Assembly: GCA_020849765.1 (NCBI GenBank) | Contig: JADLAY010000069.1 | Coordinates: 248,001-312,000, forward strand | Origin: Anaerolineae bacterium | GTDB taxonomy: Bacteria > Chloroflexota > Anaerolineae > Aggregatilineales > Phototrophicaceae | Direction: 5' to 3' | DNA: 64,000 nt | Shown: positions 61,544 through 64,000 of the stretch, one piece after another | Layout of the letters: every line of letters begins with the position of its first letter | Position numbering within the stretch: the first letter of the stretch is position 1 | Notes under the pieces: generated by a model | Databases searched by the model: none | Told to the model about the DNA's origin: nothing | Seen by the model: only the letters and a program-made list of their open reading frames with translations | Translations under genes and position numbers: made by a program

Positions 61544-62437
61544 TTAATCGCGCCAGAAGACTTTTTGAGGGACCCAGGCGTCTTCCTCGCGGCGGACGAC
61601 GGCGAGCAGATCGCCACCGGGGGCGTACGTCAGCGCGAGTTCTCGGTCGTCGCCAGCTTCCGCCGGGATGGTGCCACCGTGAGCGACCGTCGTCGCGAAC
61701 GAGGGATCGAGGTCGATGCGGCGCCAGTTCGCCAGGGCGCGCTGCGGCGGCACGAGCCGACGCGTCCAATTCGGATCGGCGAGCACCTCGTCCAGCGTCA
61801 CCGCATCTTCAATCAGGAAATTGCCGCTCATCACCCGGCGCAGCCCAGCGAGATGCGCCCCAACGCCGACCGCTTCGCCCAGATCGCGCGCAAGGCTGCG
61901 GATGTAGGTGCCCGCGCTGCACGTGATCTCAAGCACGGCCACCGGCGGCTGCCAGTCCTGAAAGACGATCGAATCGATCTGCACCGGGCGTGGCGGCACA
62001 TCGACGGCCGTCCCGGCGCGGGCGAGTTCGTAGAGCTTGCGCCCGTTCTGCTTGATTGCGCTGTAAACCGGCGGCTTCTGCATGATGGTGCCGGTGAACG
62101 CGGGCAGCATGGCTTCGACATCGGCGCGTGTGAGCGCACCGGTCGCACGTTCCGCGATGATCTCGCCCTCGCCATCGTCCGTTGCCGTCACTGTGCCGAA
62201 GTGCACGTGCGCCAGGTAACGCTTGGTCGAATGCATGACGTATTCGCTCAGCCGCGTCGCGCGCCCCAGACAGATCACCAGCACGCCGGTCGCCAGCGGG
62301 TCGAGCGTGCCCGCGTGGCCGACCTTGCGCAGCTTCAATTCACGGCGAATCTGCGCCACGATGTCGTGGCTGGTCGCGCCGAGCGCTTTGTCGATGTTGA
62401 GAAAACCGAAAACCTGTGTGTCCATGGCAGGGATCAT
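61544..62437 (-). CDS. truB: tRNA pseudouridine(55) synthase TruB
   Basis: The protein has 297 residues (293 from the second ATG at 62425; neither has a strong ribosome site). GFLNIDKALGATSHDIV at the N-terminus and the catalytic motif GHAGTLDPLATGVL with Asp46 are the TruB hallmarks. QKPPVYSAIKQNGRKLYELARAG and AGTYIRSLARDLG (read in two parts) complete the catalytic domain, and a C-terminal PUA-like extension ends the protein. It makes pseudouridine 55 in tRNA T-loops. It stops next to the shared terminator. Confidence 0.95.
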   Translation of the reverse strand: MIPAMDTQVFGFLNIDKALGATSHDIVAQIRRELKLRKVGHAGTLDPLATGVLVICLGRATRLSEYVMHSTKRYLAHVHFGTVTATDDGEGEIIAERATGALTRADVEAMLPAFTGTIMQKPPVYSAIKQNGRKLYELARAGTAVDVPPRPVQIDSIVFQDWQPPVAVLEITCSAGTYIRSLARDLGEAVGVGAHLAGLRRVMSGNFLIEDAVTLDEVLADPNWTRRLVPPQRALANWRRIDLDPSFATTVAHGGTIPAEAGDDRELALTYAPGGDLLAVVRREEDAWVPQKVFWRD

Positions 62438-62488
62438 ACCACGCCGGTCAATTCCAGCGCAGCCCGACGATACATTGAGGATTCCAGG

Positions 62489-64000
62489 CTATGCATCTGC
62501 TGCATCGGAGGCGGGTTTGCGGCAGAAATAGTCGCCGATGACCAGTACATCCATCTTCGTGCGCAGGTAGCAATCCACCGCTTCCGCGGGCGTGCAGATG
62601 ATCGGCTCGTTTTCGTTGAAGCTCGTGTTGATCAGCACAGGGATGCCCGTCCGCTCGCCGAAAGCCTTGACCAGATCGTAATAAAGCGGGTTCTCGTCGC
62701 GTGAGACGGTTTGCAGGCGACCGGTGTCATCCACGTGGCGGACGGCGGCCAGGCGTTCGCGCCACGCCGGTTTGATCTTGTAGACGTGGAGCATGAACGG
62801 CGACGGATGATGATGCTCGAAGATGTCCGTCTGCCGCTCTGCCAGGACGACCGGCGCAAACGGACGAAACCATTCGCGCCGTTTGATCCGCGCATTGAGC
62901 ACATCCTTCATATTATCGAGGCCGGGGTGTGCCAGAATCGAGCGGTTGCCGAGTGCGCGCGGCCCCCATTCCATCCGCCCCTGGAACCAGCCGATGACGT
63001 TGCCACCCTCAATTTCGTCGATCGTCGCCTGCAACAGGTCCTCACGCGGCAGCTTGCGGTAATCGACCTGCGCCTCGTCCAGCGCGGCCTCGATCTCCGC
63101 AGGGCTGTATTCGGGGCCGAGGTAGGCGTCCTGCATGACGTAGCGCCGCTCTTCGTGAAGCACGGACTGGCTGACGTAGAGCGCCGCGCCCAATGACAGG
63201 CCCTCGTCACCGGCAGCCGGTTGGATGCAGGTCTCGCGAAACGGAGTCTGATCGAACAGCTTGCCGTTGGCGACACTATTGAGGACGGCGCCGCCCGCCA
63301 TCACGATTCGCTCCGTTGGCACCTGACGATGCAGCACGTTGAGCATGTGCATGTAGATATCTTCGAAGGTCTGCTGCAAGCAAAAGGCGAGATCCATATC
63401 GCGCTGTGCGATCTCCGTGTACGGCTCGCGCGGATCGCCGAACAATTGTTTCATGCGGTCGGAATAATGGCGCAGCAGGATCATCTCGCCGTTGTCGTTC
63501 ATCTCCACGCCCTGGTTGCTGCCGAAGGGCATGAAATAGGCGGGATTGAGTTCGAACGCGTCGCCCTTGATCGTCACCATGTCGCGGAAGGTATCCGTGT
63601 AAGCGGGCTGGCCGTACGGGGCGAGGCCCATCACCTTGCCTTCGTCACCGTACTTGCCATAACCGATGAACTGGCACACCATCGAGTAGAGCGAGCCGAG
63701 CGAATGGGGCACGAAGATGCGCTGCTTAATCTCGATCTCCTGTCCACGGCATTCGGCCAGCATGCAGGTCACGAAATCGCCGGAGCCATCCATGCTGAAG
63801 CCGGCGGCGTAATCCCACGGTGAAATGAAATACGCGCTCGCGATATGCGCCAGGTGATGCTCGACGTTGATCTGCTCGAAGCGCAGATCCGCCGGGTCGG
63901 CGCCGCACGCCTCGACCAGCAGCAGCTTGAGATCGCTCAATGCCGTGCGCGCGCTCTTGATCTTGACCAGGTTGAGCAGCTTACTCGGATTACGGAGCAC
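62489..64000 (-). CDS. Carbamoyltransferase, NodU/CmcH family (N-terminus outside window)
   Basis: The frame is open to the window edge, so 503 codons are C-terminal and central parts; the true start lies beyond. The metal-binding His motif is VEHHLAHIASAY. YGDEGKVMGLAPYG, VMAGGAVLNSVANGKL and the C-terminal half with EWGPRALGNRSILAHP and PFAPVVL are typical of the TobZ/NodU/CmcH family: a Kae1-like domain followed by the YrdC-like-partner domain. These enzymes transfer a carbamoyl group from carbamoyl phosphate to a sugar or antibiotic hydroxyl. The polysaccharide locus nearby suggests a sugar target, but that is inference. It is separated from truB by about 50 bases. Confidence 0.9.
   Translation of the reverse strand: MLRNPSKLLNLVKIKSARTALSDLKLLLVEACGADPADLRFEQINVEHHLAHIASAYFISPWDYAAGFSMDGSGDFVTCMLAECRGQEIEIKQRIFVPHSLGSLYSMVCQFIGYGKYGDEGKVMGLAPYGQPAYTDTFRDMVTIKGDAFELNPAYFMPFGSNQGVEMNDNGEMILLRHYSDRMKQLFGDPREPYTEIAQRDMDLAFCLQQTFEDIYMHMLNVLHRQVPTERIVMAGGAVLNSVANGKLFDQTPFRETCIQPAAGDEGLSLGAALYVSQSVLHEERRYVMQDAYLGPEYSPAEIEAALDEAQVDYRKLPREDLLQATIDEIEGGNVIGWFQGRMEWGPRALGNRSILAHPGLDNMKDVLNARIKRREWFRPFAPVVLAERQTDIFEHHHPSPFMLHVYKIKPAWRERLAAVRHVDDTGRLQTVSRDENPLYYDLVKAFGERTGIPVLINTSFNENEPIICTPAEAVDCYLRTKMDVLVIGDYFCRKPASDAADA

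Overview
This looks like a chromosomal window from a Chloroflexota bacterium, probably close to the Anaerolineae. It is an inference from the sequence alone. The support is the high GC content of the coding DNA, bacterial Shine-Dalgarno sites (GGAGG or AAAGGA type), a ClpB, a Hox-type hydrogenase, a Liv ABC transporter, Thr/Pro-rich linkers (TPTPT, TNTPVP, TVPPT) on surface proteins, and an archaellum-like gene set. No rRNA, tRNA, CRISPR array or insertion sequence was recognised.

Layout. (1) 1-5.1 kb: start of a response regulator, a GH13 glucan-active enzyme, two tandem VOC proteins and a GH130 enzyme. (2) 5.3-17.7 kb, all on the minus strand: a tightly packed cluster whose reading order matches an archaeal motility operon. 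It runs archaellin (ArlB/FlaB type), small two-TM protein, coiled-coil ArlD/E-like protein, ArlG- and ArlF-like stator proteins (the second carrying CSPG-type repeats), ArlH-type KaiC-like ATPase, ArlI-type motor ATPase, ArlJ-type platform, an ArlX-like TM/coiled-coil protein, an FHA-GAF pseudo-histidine kinase, a PilD-type prepilin peptidase, then PilN- and PilO-like proteins. This is the most interesting system in the window: an archaellum-type machine in a bacterium, with bacterial type IV pilus parts appended. (3) 18-20.7 kb: clpB. (4) 20.8-32 kb, minus strand: a branched-chain amino-acid-type (Liv) ABC transporter followed upstream by a MaoC hydratase, two acyl-CoA ligases, an Lrp regulator, an alpha/beta hydrolase and a KAS III-like enzyme, suggesting uptake and CoA activation of a carboxylic acid. 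(5) 32.1-37.2 kb, minus strand: hoxEFUYH plus maturation protease, a bidirectional NAD-linked [NiFe] hydrogenase. (6) 37.4-39.1 kb: sufS-sufU. (7) 39.2-42.5 kb: a degenerate Ser/Thr kinase with an SH3b tail, a SIMPL protein and a glycosyltransferase. (8) 42.6-52.4 kb: an exopolysaccharide locus (acetyltransferase, initiating sugar-phosphate transferase, Gfo/Idh oxidoreductase, sugar aminotransferase, Wzc-like protein, Wzy- and Wzx-like membrane proteins, glycosyltransferase). (9) 52.8-61.5 kb: two large exported proteins, a GH5 glycosidase with a dockerin-like end and a 1691-residue protein with four carbohydrate-binding-like repeats. (10) 61.5-64 kb: truB and the C-terminal part of a NodU/CmcH-type carbamoyltransferase.

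As a whole, the window pairs a putative rotary surface filament with polysaccharide synthesis, polysaccharide binding and degradation, and flexible fermentative or hydrogen metabolism, as expected for a surface- or mat-dwelling organism. Start sites were moved from the longest possible frame wherever a ribosome binding site and the family's usual length agreed. Assignments rest on motif recognition by eye; no database search was run.
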